64,000 nucleotides of DNA from an uncultured Desulfovibrionaceae bacterium. GTDB taxonomy: Bacteria > Desulfobacterota > Desulfovibrionia > Desulfovibrionales > Desulfovibrionaceae. Position numbers and translations under genes: made by a program. Location of the stretch: assembly GCA_949741925.1 (NCBI GenBank), contig CATJOY010000050.1, positions 49,370 to 113,369 of the forward strand, in the 5' to 3' direction. The notes under the pieces are model-generated. The model saw nothing but the letters and a program-made list of their open reading frames with translations, was not told the DNA's origin and made no database searches. Of this stretch, positions 32,003 through 42,300 are shown piece by piece. Positions within the stretch are counted from its first letter, which is position 1. Each line of letters begins with the position of its first letter.

Positions 32003-34090
32003 TCAGACTTGCAGGGCAGTAAAGTCAGCCAACCGCCCAAAGCGGGAGGCCAGGCTTTTCAACAACCCCAAACGGTTGGCTTTAAGGGCCGGATCATCAG
32101 CCATAACCATGACCTCGTTGAAAAAAGCATCAACAACAGGCCTGATTTCCTGCAAAAGACCGAGAAGCGCATCATACCGCCCCTCGCTCCACAGGGCATC
32201 AAACCGCGGAGCCATAGTTTCAAACGTGGTTGCCAAGGTCTTTTCGGCATCTTCAGCGAGCAGCTCCCGGCAGTAGGCATCAGCAAGAATGATCTCCTCC
32301 TCTTCTTCCTGTTTGCGCACAATGTTGGCAACCCGCTTAAAGGTCTGCACGGCAGGAATAAAACTCTCTCCTTCACTAAAGGCCCCGAGAGCGGATAATC
32401 TGGCGCAAGCGGAGCGAACGTCCCGGCTATCGGCCTGCAACACGGCTTCAACCAGCAAGGTGGGGTAACCCTGGCTAATAAGCTGGTTTTTCAGACGGGT
32501 TGCAAAAAATTCCATCAACCGGGCCATAGCTTCTTCAGGGGGGAGCTTCCAGGTAATCTCGCCATACAGGCGCAAGGCTTCATGGAACAATTCCGCCACA
32601 TCCAGGCAGAGCCCGTGTTCTTCAATGATGCGGGCGATGCCCAAGGCGCACCGGCGCAGCGCGTAAGGATCCACAGCTCCGGTGGGGATCATGCCCAGGC
32701 CGAAGCACCCGACCAAGGTATCAGCCTTATCCGCAATAGATAAAACAGCTCCGCCACTGGTGGCGGGAACCGGGCTGGAAGGGCCGGTGGGCAGATACTG
32801 CTCGCTAAGCGCTGCCGCAACGCTTTCTTTTTCGCCACGCTTACGGGCATAGATGCCGCCCATAACGCCCTGGAGCGTATCGAATTCGCCAACCATTCCG
32901 GAAACAAGGTCAGCTTTAGAAAGCCGCCCTGCCCTCGCCGCTTCGTCTATCGGGATACGGCCGGTTTTGGAGGCAATCCAGGCGCAAAGCTTTTCCAAAC
33001 GGCGGGTCTTATCCCCCATACTGCCAAGGGGAGCCAGGAAAATAACGGAATCAAGAGCTGCCAACCAATCATCAACGCTGCACGCCAAATCTGTTTTCCA
33101 GAAAAAACGGGCGTCTTCCAGGCGAGCCCGCAGCACACGCTCCCAGCCGCGGCGAACCAAGGCCACATCCGGCGGCGTCATATTCAGAATGGTTAAAAAT
33201 TGAGGCAGCAGGCGGCCCGTAGGGTCTTCAAGGCCGAAGCTCTTTTGATGGCCTTCCATACTGGTGAGCAGCACTTCGCGGGGAATTTCCAGAAAATCCG
33301 GATCAAAGCTCCCCAAAAGCGGCACCGGGTGCTCGCAAAGCCCTTGCACTTCGTCAAGCAGGCTTTCTTTCCAGAGTACTTTGCCGCCGACCTCCTCGGC
33401 CAGAGCATTGCCTCCCTGGATAATACTCTCACGGCGTATTGCAGGATCAACAACTACCCCGCAGGAATCCGCGGCAACGGCATCATAGGCCGAAGCAGAG
33501 GCAACGGTAAAGGGACCGGGCCCATACACTCTGTGCCCGTAAGTCATATTCCCGGAATCCGTATCCCCGAGGGTAAAGGGCACAATGTCGCTATCCAGCA
33601 GGGCCAGAATCCAGCGCAAGGGGCGTCCGAAGGTGAACGTGCCGCTCCCCCAGTGCATACGCTTGGGGAACGACAGCGCGCCAATGATTTCCGGGCAAGA
33701 TCGCTGGAGAATTTCCAAAGCCGGAGTCCCGCCGCTCTGCTTTTTCACGGCCAGGTACTCGCCCTTCTCCGTCGTCTCAATGAAAACCGCATCCAGTTCA
33801 ACCCCGTTGGTCCGCGCAAAGCCTTCCGCGGCCTTGGTCGGACGTCCGCCCACATCATAGGCGACCCGCTTGGGCGGGCCGAGAACCAGCTCTTCGCGCT
33901 TTTCTGAAACGGCGGCCACCTCAGCCTTGACTACCATACGCCGCGGCGTAGCCATGGTTTTTAAAAAGCCGCCGCTGATCCCTTCTTTTTGCAGCATGGC
34001 GGAAAAACGCTCCGCCAATTCCTTTTCCAGGTCTGCCAAAAAACGGGCAGGCATTTCTTCGGTTCCGACTTCAAGTATGAATAGCGACAT
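32003..34090 (-). CDS. glyS: Glycyl-tRNA synthetase beta subunit
   Basis: A 695-residue subunit that binds tRNA in the two-subunit bacterial GlyRS. FILEVGTEEMPARFL is the family start. ATPRRMVV, LGPPKRVAYD, MHWGSGTFTFGRPLRWILALLD, HRVYGPGPF, LTSMEGHQKSFGL, ADKADTLVGCFGLGMIPTGAVDPYALRR and VMVMADDPALKANRLGLL are all present in the proper order. It lies 30 bases after glyQ and is co-transcribed with it. Confidence 0.98.
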   Translation of the reverse strand: MSLFILEVGTEEMPARFLADLEKELAERFSAMLQKEGISGGFLKTMATPRRMVVKAEVAAVSEKREELVLGPPKRVAYDVGGRPTKAAEGFARTNGVELDAVFIETTEKGEYLAVKKQSGGTPALEILQRSCPEIIGALSFPKRMHWGSGTFTFGRPLRWILALLDSDIVPFTLGDTDSGNMTYGHRVYGPGPFTVASASAYDAVAADSCGVVVDPAIRRESIIQGGNALAEEVGGKVLWKESLLDEVQGLCEHPVPLLGSFDPDFLEIPREVLLTSMEGHQKSFGLEDPTGRLLPQFLTILNMTPPDVALVRRGWERVLRARLEDARFFWKTDLACSVDDWLAALDSVIFLAPLGSMGDKTRRLEKLCAWIASKTGRIPIDEAARAGRLSKADLVSGMVGEFDTLQGVMGGIYARKRGEKESVAAALSEQYLPTGPSSPVPATSGGAVLSIADKADTLVGCFGLGMIPTGAVDPYALRRCALGIARIIEEHGLCLDVAELFHEALRLYGEITWKLPPEEAMARLMEFFATRLKNQLISQGYPTLLVEAVLQADSRDVRSACARLSALGAFSEGESFIPAVQTFKRVANIVRKQEEEEEIILADAYCRELLAEDAEKTLATTFETMAPRFDALWSEGRYDALLGLLQEIRPVVDAFFNEVMVMADDPALKANRLGLLKSLASRFGRLADFTALQV

Positions 34091-34120
34091 GGACAGTATC
34101 CTTCTTCAAAAAGGGAAAGT

Positions 34121-34990
34121 TCAGCGCTTGAGCAACGGATAGCCCATTTCTTCGCGCTGTTTGGCAAAGAGCTGAGCCACACCCGAGGCCACGGACCGCA
34201 CCCTGCCGATATACCCGGTACGCTCCGTTATGGAGATTGCGCCTCGGGCATCCAGCAGGTTAAAAGTATGCGAGCATTTCATTACGTAATCATACGCCGG
34301 AGCCAAAAGCCCCAGGCCTATAAGGCGTTTGGCTTCACGTTCAAACGCGGCGAAATGGTCCAGCAGCATCGACGCGTCGCTTTCATCAAAATTGAAGCGG
34401 GATTGTTCCACTTCATTGCGGTGGTAAAGATCGCCGTAGGTGACGGTATCATTCCAGGCCAGATCATAGACCGAATCCACCCCTTGGAGATACATGCACA
34501 GACGCTCCAAACCATAGGTGATCTCAGCGCTGACCACAGGCAAATCAATGCCGCCCACCTGCTGAAAATAGGTAAACTGGGTTACTTCCATGCCGTTAAG
34601 CCAAACCTCCCACCCGAGCCCCCAAGCCCCCAGAGTCGGAGATTCCCAGTCATCTTCCACAAAGCGGATGTCATGCCGCGCCTGGTCAATCCCAAGGGCT
34701 TTCAGGCTATCAAGGTATAGTTCCAACACGTTTGCCGGCGAAGGCTTGAGAATAACCTGGAACTGAAAGTAATGTTGCAGCCGGTTGGGGTTCTCTCCAT
34801 AGCGACCATCCGTCGGGCGGCGGGAAGGCTCTACGTAAGCCACGTTCCACGGCTCCGGACCGATAGCCCTAAGGAACGTGGCCGGGTTGAACGTACCCGC
34901 GCCGCATTCAACATCATAGGGCTGCTCGATGATGCAGCCGCGTTGCGCCCAGAAATTCTGCAACGTCAGAATCACATCCTGAAAATTCAT
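34121..34990 (-). CDS. glyQ: Glycyl-tRNA synthetase alpha subunit
   Basis: A 289-residue class-II synthetase subunit that activates glycine. [20 protein letters not shown] and [20 protein letters not shown] open the protein. [26 protein letters not shown] is motif 2, and [14 protein letters not shown] is motif 3. All residues look normal. It overlaps nothing and precedes glyS by 30 bases. Confidence 0.98.
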   Translation of the reverse strand: MNFQDVILTLQNFWAQRGCIIEQPYDVECGAGTFNPATFLRAIGPEPWNVAYVEPSRRPTDGRYGENPNRLQHYFQFQVILKPSPANVLELYLDSLKALGIDQARHDIRFVEDDWESPTLGAWGLGWEVWLNGMEVTQFTYFQQVGGIDLPVVSAEITYGLERLCMYLQGVDSVYDLAWNDTVTYGDLYHRNEVEQSRFNFDESDASMLLDHFAAFEREAKRLIGLGLLAPAYDYVMKCSHTFNLLDARGAISITERTGYIGRVRSVASGVAQLFAKQREEMGYPLLKR

Positions 34991-35081
34991 ACCTCACTCC
35001 AAGGCTGCGGTAATACTGTCTTCACGTACAGATGAGATAAAACCCCGCTCGAACTCCGGGGCAAACGGCAAAGCGCCCTGA

Positions 35082-35855
35082 TCAAGCGCGCCAAAAACCG
35101 TTTTTTTCCCAGTAGAGCCCGACATGGTATTGAATGAAGGAATCCACCAGACGCAGGCACTCTTTTTTCCCGACATCAGAAAGGGCGGCAAGCGCTCCCT
35201 TTCTCCAGGCGGAAAGGGGATAATCCCGCACCTGGGCCAAGGCGTCAAGTGTTTCTCGCGTAATGGTCATGCCCCGGGAACCATAGGCTTGCCGTCCCCC
35301 TCCGTTGCGGCAATCCGGGCAGAGGATACGGCCCGCTTCAACCTGAAAATAAGCGGTCGGCCTGGTTGCAAGATCTTCCCCGCAAACGGCGCAACGGCGA
35401 AGATCAAGGGAGTAGCCCTGGTCAAAAGCCAAGCGGGCCCGGAACAAAAGCGGCAAGGCCGGGGGCGGGGAATCCTCTTCCTCGAGTACCTGCAAAACAC
35501 CGGAGAACAGGGCATGGGCTTCGGCAGCTCCTTCCGGAGCCACCCCGAAGGCTTCCAGAAACTTGCGGCAATTCTGGGCCAAACCGAAACGACGCCAATC
35601 AGCGCGAACCCTTCGTGGGCCGTGGAGCAACACGCCTTCCTGAAGGGCAAGATACACGTTTTTCCTTGAGGAACTGACTTGAAACAAGACCTCGTTGAAG
35701 CTGTCAAGGCAGCCCGGGAAGCGACGTCTGCTTTTGGCTCCGCCAAAGGCAAAGGCTGAGAGGATGCCGCGGGTTGGAGAAAGGAACCGGACCCAGAGAT
35801 CGCTTTCGCGGAATCTCCCGACCCTGAGGACCAGCACCCGCTCCGTGAATTCCAT
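35082..35855 (-). CDS. recO: DNA repair protein RecO
   Basis: A 257-residue recombination mediator that loads RecA with RecF/RecR. An N-terminal OB fold is visible: ERVLVLRVGRFRESDLWVRFLSPTRGILSAFAFGGAKSRRRF. The central helical domain is followed by a zinc finger with CAVCGEDL and CPDCRNGGGR. The ATG at 35855 gives the normal length. A TTG at 35897 would add 14 residues and start close to the rodZ stop, and cannot be excluded. It follows rodZ on the same strand. Confidence 0.9.
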   Translation of the reverse strand: MEFTERVLVLRVGRFRESDLWVRFLSPTRGILSAFAFGGAKSRRRFPGCLDSFNEVLFQVSSSRKNVYLALQEGVLLHGPRRVRADWRRFGLAQNCRKFLEAFGVAPEGAAEAHALFSGVLQVLEEEDSPPPALPLLFRARLAFDQGYSLDLRRCAVCGEDLATRPTAYFQVEAGRILCPDCRNGGGRQAYGSRGMTITRETLDALAQVRDYPLSAWRKGALAALSDVGKKECLRLVDSFIQYHVGLYWEKNGFWRA

Positions 35856-35900
35856 ATCGTCTTCATCCCGCCCGGGAGCGGGCGCCGGTTTTTCCAAACC

Positions 35901-36905
35901 CTACCGGGGCGGGAAGTTGATGGTTTTCACTTCGCCGGATTTGGCGTTCAAATCAAAGGGTTGCCCGTTGTAGCGAAGCGCTACGCCGCCTGCATTCCCC
36001 AAGGTCAAGGCCATCGTCCGCTTGAACGGGAAAAATGAGGTTTCCCCCTTCTGAAGCGTCACAGTCCGGGAGCCGGCTCCATCAGCGGTGGCTTTGACCC
36101 AACACGTGGCGTTCGCCACAATTTGCAGCGTGTTCTCGCCATTACGCCCGCCGGCGGCAGCATCCTCGGCGGATAAAGCCGACGCAGCGGCCGGAACAGA
36201 CTCCACCGCCTGCTCCGCTCCATCTATCTGCCGTCCGTTTGCTCCACCAGCGGCAACAGAGGCGCCGGCCTCCTGCGTGGAGAGAGCGTCAGTCGCTTCC
36301 GGAACAACAGCCGATGCGACCGGCTCTGCAAAAGGTTCCTCCGCCGCGGAGGAATTTTCCTCCCCCTCTGCCGGTTGCTCAAGGGCGTCGTGTCCACCAA
36401 GAGCCGCCTCAGGCGGCACGGCATCCGCGGGCCGATCGTCAACGCGTGTATCAGAAGTGGCCGCCAGGAGGTGCTTGCCCCATTCCATAAGGGAATCTCC
36501 GTAGCGGGTGACGATAAACCAACCGGCAACAACCGGCAACACCACCAGGATCAACAGCACCACCAGCCCGACAAGACGATCGCCAAGGCCCTTTCTGCCG
36601 CTGGTGACGCGCTGCCGATCAAGGGGGCCGGGGAGCGGCGCTTCCTGTGGTTGGCCACTTTGCAGAGAAGGAAAAAGATCAGCCAGACCAGCTTCCATGG
36701 TTTCCTGATCCATACCGACGCTCACAGCGTAGGACCGCACGAAACCACGAGCATAGACACGATGGGGAAGGCTTTCAAGATCTCCGTCTTCTATAGATTG
36801 AAGCATTCTTACGGAGAGTTTGATACGCGCGGAGAGTTCCTCCAGAGTCAATCCCTTGCCGAGTCGTTTTTCGCGCAACAGTGCGCCGAATTCCTGAGCC
36901 GTCAT
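35901..36905 (-). CDS. rodZ: RodZ-like cytoskeletal membrane protein with XRE domain
   Basis: A 334-residue bitopic protein. Residues 3-72 form the cytoplasmic HTH_25 domain (FGALLREKRLGKGLTLEELSARIKLSVRMLQSIEDGDL, then PHRVYARGFVRSYA) that in RodZ contacts MreB. One membrane helix lies at about 110-133. The periplasmic part is a long Ala/Glu/Pro-rich linker ending in a small beta domain (CWVKATADGAGSRTVTLQKG to GEVKTINFP) of the DUF4115 type. ATG 36905 follows GAGG. It sits between surA and recO. Confidence 0.9.
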   Translation of the reverse strand: MTAQEFGALLREKRLGKGLTLEELSARIKLSVRMLQSIEDGDLESLPHRVYARGFVRSYAVSVGMDQETMEAGLADLFPSLQSGQPQEAPLPGPLDRQRVTSGRKGLGDRLVGLVVLLILVVLPVVAGWFIVTRYGDSLMEWGKHLLAATSDTRVDDRPADAVPPEAALGGHDALEQPAEGEENSSAAEEPFAEPVASAVVPEATDALSTQEAGASVAAGGANGRQIDGAEQAVESVPAAASALSAEDAAAGGRNGENTLQIVANATCWVKATADGAGSRTVTLQKGETSFFPFKRTMALTLGNAGGVALRYNGQPFDLNAKSGEVKTINFPPR

Positions 36906-36933
36906 ATGCTTACCTCGCGGAAAAGGAATACCG

Positions 36934-37890
36934 TCAGATACGGATATCAATAACAGCCCTGGCGCGCAATTGCTGGGTGTATTCGTCAAAACGGGTTTCA
37001 AGCAGCGGAGTGCGGAGAATGCGCTCGATCTCCGGCGTAGCCTCTTCCAAAGTCATAGGGCGGCCATGGGTGGAGCTGTGCAGATAGAGCATAGCTTTGT
37101 TCATATCCAACAAGAAAATATCGCTGGCCTGCTCATCGCGCAGCATGGAGATTTCCGTCCTGAGCGCGTCGTTGAGATCATTCCAAGGGATAAAGCCGAG
37201 CCGTCCGTTTTCCGGCCCGGGAGCAATGGAATATGTTTTTGCGGCCTCTTCAAAAGAAAGCTCGCCCCGGCGAATTTTTGCGGCAACATCTTCGGCGTTG
37301 GCAGCCGGCCCGAAGACGATCAGAGAAATATCCACGGAGCGGTCAGCAATGAATTCGTTCTTATGCGCTTCATAATAGGCATTGATCTCTTCCTGAGAGA
37401 CCATCACCTTACGGGCGATCATGATGCTGATAATCCGCTGGCTGAGGATGTTGTTCCGGATATGTTTGCGCACATCCTCCATTGTGCCGCCCTGGGAGGC
37501 GATTTTAGCTTGGAATTCCTCCATGGAAGTTTGGCCCTGCTGAACGATTTTCCGCAGTTCATTTTCCACTTCCGAATCAGAAACCTGGATCTCCAGGCGT
37601 TCGGCTTCCTGGCGCAGCAGGATTTCATCCGTAATGTTCTGGATGACATCCCTAACCATGCTGTCGATACGGGCAGCGGCCCCGGGCGAGTTCGGAGCAA
37701 TCCCCTGCTGGGCAAGACGGCCGCCGACTATACGCCGCACTTCGTGCAAGGTAATGATTTCTCCGTTGACCACCGCGGCAATTTTATTCACTTCAATAGC
37801 ACGCGGCTCAGGCGCGGCCGCCCGGCCGGACAGCGGAAGGGAAAGACAGAAACAAGCGAGCAGCAAAGCGCGAGAAATGAATGTTTTCAA
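36934..37890 (-). CDS. surA: SurA-type periplasmic chaperone with one PpiC rotamase domain
   Basis: A 318-residue exported protein. Residues 1-25 are a signal peptide (MKTFISRALLLACFCLSLPLSG). The SurA N-terminal chaperone module follows (IAAVVNGEIITLHEVRR to IARKVMVSQEEINAYYE). One parvulin domain (about 165-265) includes IRRGELSFEEAAKTYSIAPGPENGRLGFIPWNDL. The C-terminal helix packs back on the chaperone core. It assists outer-membrane protein folding. E. coli SurA has two parvulin domains; one is usual in delta-proteobacteria. It is 28 bases upstream of rodZ. Confidence 0.92.
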   Translation of the reverse strand: MKTFISRALLLACFCLSLPLSGRAAAPEPRAIEVNKIAAVVNGEIITLHEVRRIVGGRLAQQGIAPNSPGAAARIDSMVRDVIQNITDEILLRQEAERLEIQVSDSEVENELRKIVQQGQTSMEEFQAKIASQGGTMEDVRKHIRNNILSQRIISIMIARKVMVSQEEINAYYEAHKNEFIADRSVDISLIVFGPAANAEDVAAKIRRGELSFEEAAKTYSIAPGPENGRLGFIPWNDLNDALRTEISMLRDEQASDIFLLDMNKAMLYLHSSTHGRPMTLEEATPEIERILRTPLLETRFDEYTQQLRARAVIDIRI

Positions 37891-38044
37891 GCAAAAACTC
37901 CCGGAGGTGCTTATTGTTCATTCGTTTTCAAAAACGGCGGAGGCAGCCCGCGCAGCCCTATCCGGCCTCTGCGGGCATGACAAACTCGTTGTGTACTAAA
38001 CTCTTTTAAAAGCGGATGCAAGGCAGGGCCCACCACGTTGTTTC

Positions 38045-39067
38045 TCAAGACGCGCCGGCACTGTCCCGCCTCTCCTCCTCCGGATTGGAGGGAGCGGCAG
38101 CCCCCGCGGATGCAGGCGCCGGAGCGGGCTGTTCCCCGGCGGGAAGAAGCTGTGGGGCAATCCGGATAGCAGATTTGAGAAAACGGCTTCGCAGCCAAGC
38201 GTTATACGCCGCTTCCAACTTCTCGCCCATCAGCACTTCTTCAATCAACGGATAGGCCTCGCCCGGCGAAAGCTTTCTCTCAGGCGTCATCTCAAGCACA
38301 AGAACAGATCGATAGGAGCCATCCACGACAATGCTGGGCGATAGCTGGCCGGGGGTCATGGTTTCGAGCAATGCCCCTACCTCCGGAGGGAGCCTGTCTG
38401 CGGCCATGCGTACGGAATCCACAGTCAGTTCCGGGTTTTCGGCCTGAACCCGAACAGGATCGGCCGTCTGCAGCAGCGCCTTTCTCCCCCTATCCATCAC
38501 GGCTTCATCCTTCGCCGAAAGCAGAATGAAATACGACTTGGCCGGAATATGAAAATCTTCGGTATGGGTATTATAATATTGCTCTATCTCCCCCGAAGAG
38601 ATGGTGATATTCGGCCGCAACACCAGTTGTTGGTACTTGCGCACGGAAAGCGTATTCATCAGTAAAAACCGCCAATGATCCAGATCAACGGCCTCATTAA
38701 CCAGCATTTCCTCAAAGGAATTTCCGGGGTAATCAGCGCGGATAAGCGCTTCCTCGGCGGCGAGTTCCTCCGCTGTTACCGCCATATTTTTTTTATCCAG
38801 TTGTTCCTTAACCAATTCCACGGCCAGCAGTTCGCTCAAGGCCGGCCCATAGGCCAGACGCAGTTCTTCCAGGGAAAGAAAGGGCTTCAAGCCCCAATGG
38901 GTATTGGAACTCTCCTGCATGGCCTCAAGTTGCCCAAGGGTGATGGAACGGCCGTTAATACGGGCTATCTCCCCGGGGTGCAAGCTATCCTCAAGGCAGC
39001 CGGCCAGGAAAAAACAGAATAAGAAAGAAAAAACAAGCGCGAAGTTGTGCTTGCACTGCTGTTTCAC
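38045..39067 (-). CDS. SurA-like chaperone lipoprotein
   Basis: A 340-residue lipoprotein. From the GTG at 39067 the start VKQQCKHNFALVFSFLFCFF leads to the lipobox LAGC with Cys24. The chaperone module INGRSITLGQLEAMQ to ITISSGEIEQYYNTHTEDF is SurA-like. A divergent parvulin region follows (SLVVDGSYRSVLVLEMTPERKLSPGEAYPLIEEVL-type, poorly conserved). The C-terminus is a Pro/Ala-rich tail. Alternative upstream starts to 39187 would put 40 odd residues before the signal. It lies next to surA, suggesting a two-protein chaperone pair (inference). Confidence 0.82.
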   Translation of the reverse strand: MKQQCKHNFALVFSFLFCFFLAGCLEDSLHPGEIARINGRSITLGQLEAMQESSNTHWGLKPFLSLEELRLAYGPALSELLAVELVKEQLDKKNMAVTAEELAAEEALIRADYPGNSFEEMLVNEAVDLDHWRFLLMNTLSVRKYQQLVLRPNITISSGEIEQYYNTHTEDFHIPAKSYFILLSAKDEAVMDRGRKALLQTADPVRVQAENPELTVDSVRMAADRLPPEVGALLETMTPGQLSPSIVVDGSYRSVLVLEMTPERKLSPGEAYPLIEEVLMGEKLEAAYNAWLRSRFLKSAIRIAPQLLPAGEQPAPAPASAGAAAPSNPEEERRDSAGAS

Positions 39068-39326
39068 GCTTGGTGATCGCCCGGGAAAAAAGCGAACCTC
39101 TTTTTGCCGGGTGCTGTGGCCAAGCGCGGAACGCTTAGCGGGCACGGCGCTCGCTTGCCACGGCCCCAAGCCCGGAAAACACATCATACTGTATCCTTAA
39201 AATAAATATACCGTTAAAAACGTTTGTAAGGCCTCCCTTCAGAAGAGGCAGTCTGCATGCTTCTACCGGACGTTACAGAGCCGGCCGGCGGATGAAATCC
39301 ATCGGGAATGAAAGCATAGGGTCTTT

Positions 39327-42300
39327 TCAAGATGCCCGCAAGGCTGAAAGCGCATCCAAAGCCCAAGCAAGCCCGGAGGCCACGTCCAGCCCTTTGAAGC
39401 TCATATCCAGACCTGCAGGGGGCAACAGGCGAACCCTCTCCTGGTTGGCCATAACCCAGGGCAAAAGCTTCGCCGCATCCAGGCCGGATTCCTTTTCGTG
39501 GAAGTTCAGGCGCAGGCCGTCAGTGCGTATATCGGCCTTGGGTACGCCCAGAGACCGAAGAAAACGCTTGAACGACAAAACGGCCAAAAAATTTCCCAGT
39601 TCTTCCGGCCAGGGGCCGAAACGATCGCGCATCTCTAGTTCGATATCCTGCTGTGCCGTGGGTGTGGCCGCAGAAGACAAGGCCTTATAGTATTTCAGGC
39701 GCTCGCGTGGATCGCCGATATATCCTTCCGGAATATGAGCCGGAAGGCTTAAGCTGACTTCGGTTTCGGCATGCTCGGCAAGCGGCTCTCCCTTAAGCTT
39801 GGCCACAGCCTCTTCAAGCATTTCTAAGAAAAGATCCAGGCCCAAACGCGTCATATGGCCGGACTGCGATTCTCCCAAAATATTTCCTGCGCCGCGCATG
39901 CGCAAATCTTCCATAGCCACCTGAAAACCAGCTCCCAGATAATCCAATTCCAGAATAACCCGCAACCGCTTGCGCGCGTTTTCCTGAAGCCTATCCGCAT
40001 CCTGGACCACAAACACCGCATATGCTTGGCGATCGGATCGCCCCACCCTGCCGCGCAACTGGTAAAGCTGCCCCAGGCCGAAAAGCTGGGCCTGATCCAC
40101 AATCAACGTATTGGCCCGAGGAAAATCCAGCCCCGATTCAACAATTGCCGTGCAGACCAGCACATCCAGCTCGCCGTGCCAAAACTTATGCATAGCTTCT
40201 TCAAGAGCGCGTTCACCCATCTGCCCATGGGCCATGCCGATACGCGCCGAAGGCACCAGTTTGCGCACAAACTCAGCCACCCGCTCCAGCCCCTGGACCC
40301 GGTTATAAACCCAGAAAACCTGCCCTTCACGGGCTAACTCCCGTTCAATAATCGCCCTCAGAGCCGTTTCCTCGCGGTTAATGATGGCCGTGGCCACAGG
40401 CTTCCTATCCCGGGGGGCAGTCTCAATAACCGAAAGCTCACGGATGCCGGAAAGGGAGAGTTGCAGCGTACGCGGTATGGGTGTGGCGGTAAGGGTCAGC
40501 ACGTCCACATTTTTACGCAGTTCCTTAAGACGCTCCTTATGGCGCACGCCAAAACGCTGTTCCTCATCCAGGATAAGCAACCCCAAGTTAGGGAGAGAGA
40601 CATCTTTTGAAAGAATGCGGTGTGTCCCGATAAGAATATCGATCTGCCCCCTGGCGGCAGCCGCGAGCACTTCTTTCTGCCTGGTTGGAGCGACAAAACG
40701 GGATAAAAGCCCCACGCTAACCGGAAACGCGCCAAGGCGGGCGCGGAAGGTCTGAAAATGTTGTTCCGCCAGGACTGTTGTCGGGCAAAGAAGGGCCACT
40801 TGCCTGCCTTCCAAGGAGGCCCGGAAAGCAGCCCGCAAAGCGACTTCTGTTTTACCAAAGCCCACATCGCCGCAGACCAATCTATCCATGGGCTCGGGCT
40901 TTTCCATATCAGTCAAGACATCCTGGATGGCCCGAAATTGGTCAGGGGTTTCCTCAAAGCCGAAAGAGGCTTCAAACTCGCGATACATTTCATCTATAGG
41001 GCCGTAGGTAAACCCCTTGGCTACCTTGCGGTAGGCATACATCTGCACCAAATCTTCGGCAATCTTCTCAATGGCTTTCTGGGCTTTGGTCTTGCTGGCA
41101 AACCATTGGGACGAGCCGAGCTTATCCGGGGAAGGAAGAAATCCGGAACCGCCATCAGGCGTTTTATACCGTTGGACAAGAGAAAGACGGTCTACCGGAA
41201 GGTAGAGTTTATCGTCTCCGGCATAGTGGAGCAACAAATAGTCATTGGCAATGCCGCCGAGCTCCATCCGGTGCAATCCGCCAAAGGAGGCAATGCCGTA
41301 ATCCCGGTGAACCAGAAAATCCCCTTCCTTGAGATCGTCATAGCTTTCCAGCCCCTTAAAGGCGCTGCCGGGCGTCCGGCCCGCGGTTTTATCCGCCTTG
41401 GGCTGGAGCACGCCCTCTCCCAAAATAAGAGTGCCGTCCCAGGAAAGATAGGCCCCCTCACGAAAGGGCGAAACCAGGGCGTAGATCCCCTTGCCCTCCG
41501 GCTGAAGCCGCAAAGCCGGCTTGATGCCGTCCTGCTCGGCCAGCGCCAGAAATCTGGAACGTGAACGCTCGGAAACAAAGGAAAGAATAACCCGTTCATA
41601 CTCTCGACCTTTGGACCAATCGCGCAGAGAAGCCATGAGCTTCTGCCAAGGACGCTCTTGATCGGCCGGCTGCGGAAAAAGCTCTTGAAAGGAATGTATG
41701 GCCCTCTCGGGAAGTTCCAGGCCCACCTTTTCCAGGCCGGTCGTCAGATCCTCAAACCAGGCCCGATCATGCCGCAGCAGCATATCCCGGGCATCCTCAG
41801 GCGAACGCAGGACCATAGGAGCAGGCTGGCGTAAGCCCAAAAGCTCATACTGCTCCTCCAGAGAACAGCGCCAGGTTTCATATATCAAAGCCAAAGCTTC
41901 GGCTGTATCCCGCTCTGAGGGCAGCAGAAAAATACTTTTGGGAGGAAACCAGGCTTCGAGTCGGGCCGGGTTTTCCAGACAGACGCCCGGCAGGAGATCT
42001 CGAGCGCCGCTTTCAAAATTGCGCTCCAGAGCCCGTCGTTCCTCGGCATCAATGGCCCCGCGCTGTTGCAGAGCATCAAAGCGCCTGGCAGCGCCCTGGC
42101 GACAGGAGGAAACCATGGGCAACGGCGTTACGGGGAGGATGGTCACTTCCTGGAGGCTGCCTAAAGAACGCTGGCTGGAGGCATCAAACAGCCGGATATC
42201 TTCCAGAGTATCACCAAAGAACTCCAGGCGTACCGGCCTGGCGTAACCGGGACAAAAAATATCAAGAATATCGCCGCGCACGGCGATATCGCCAGGAATC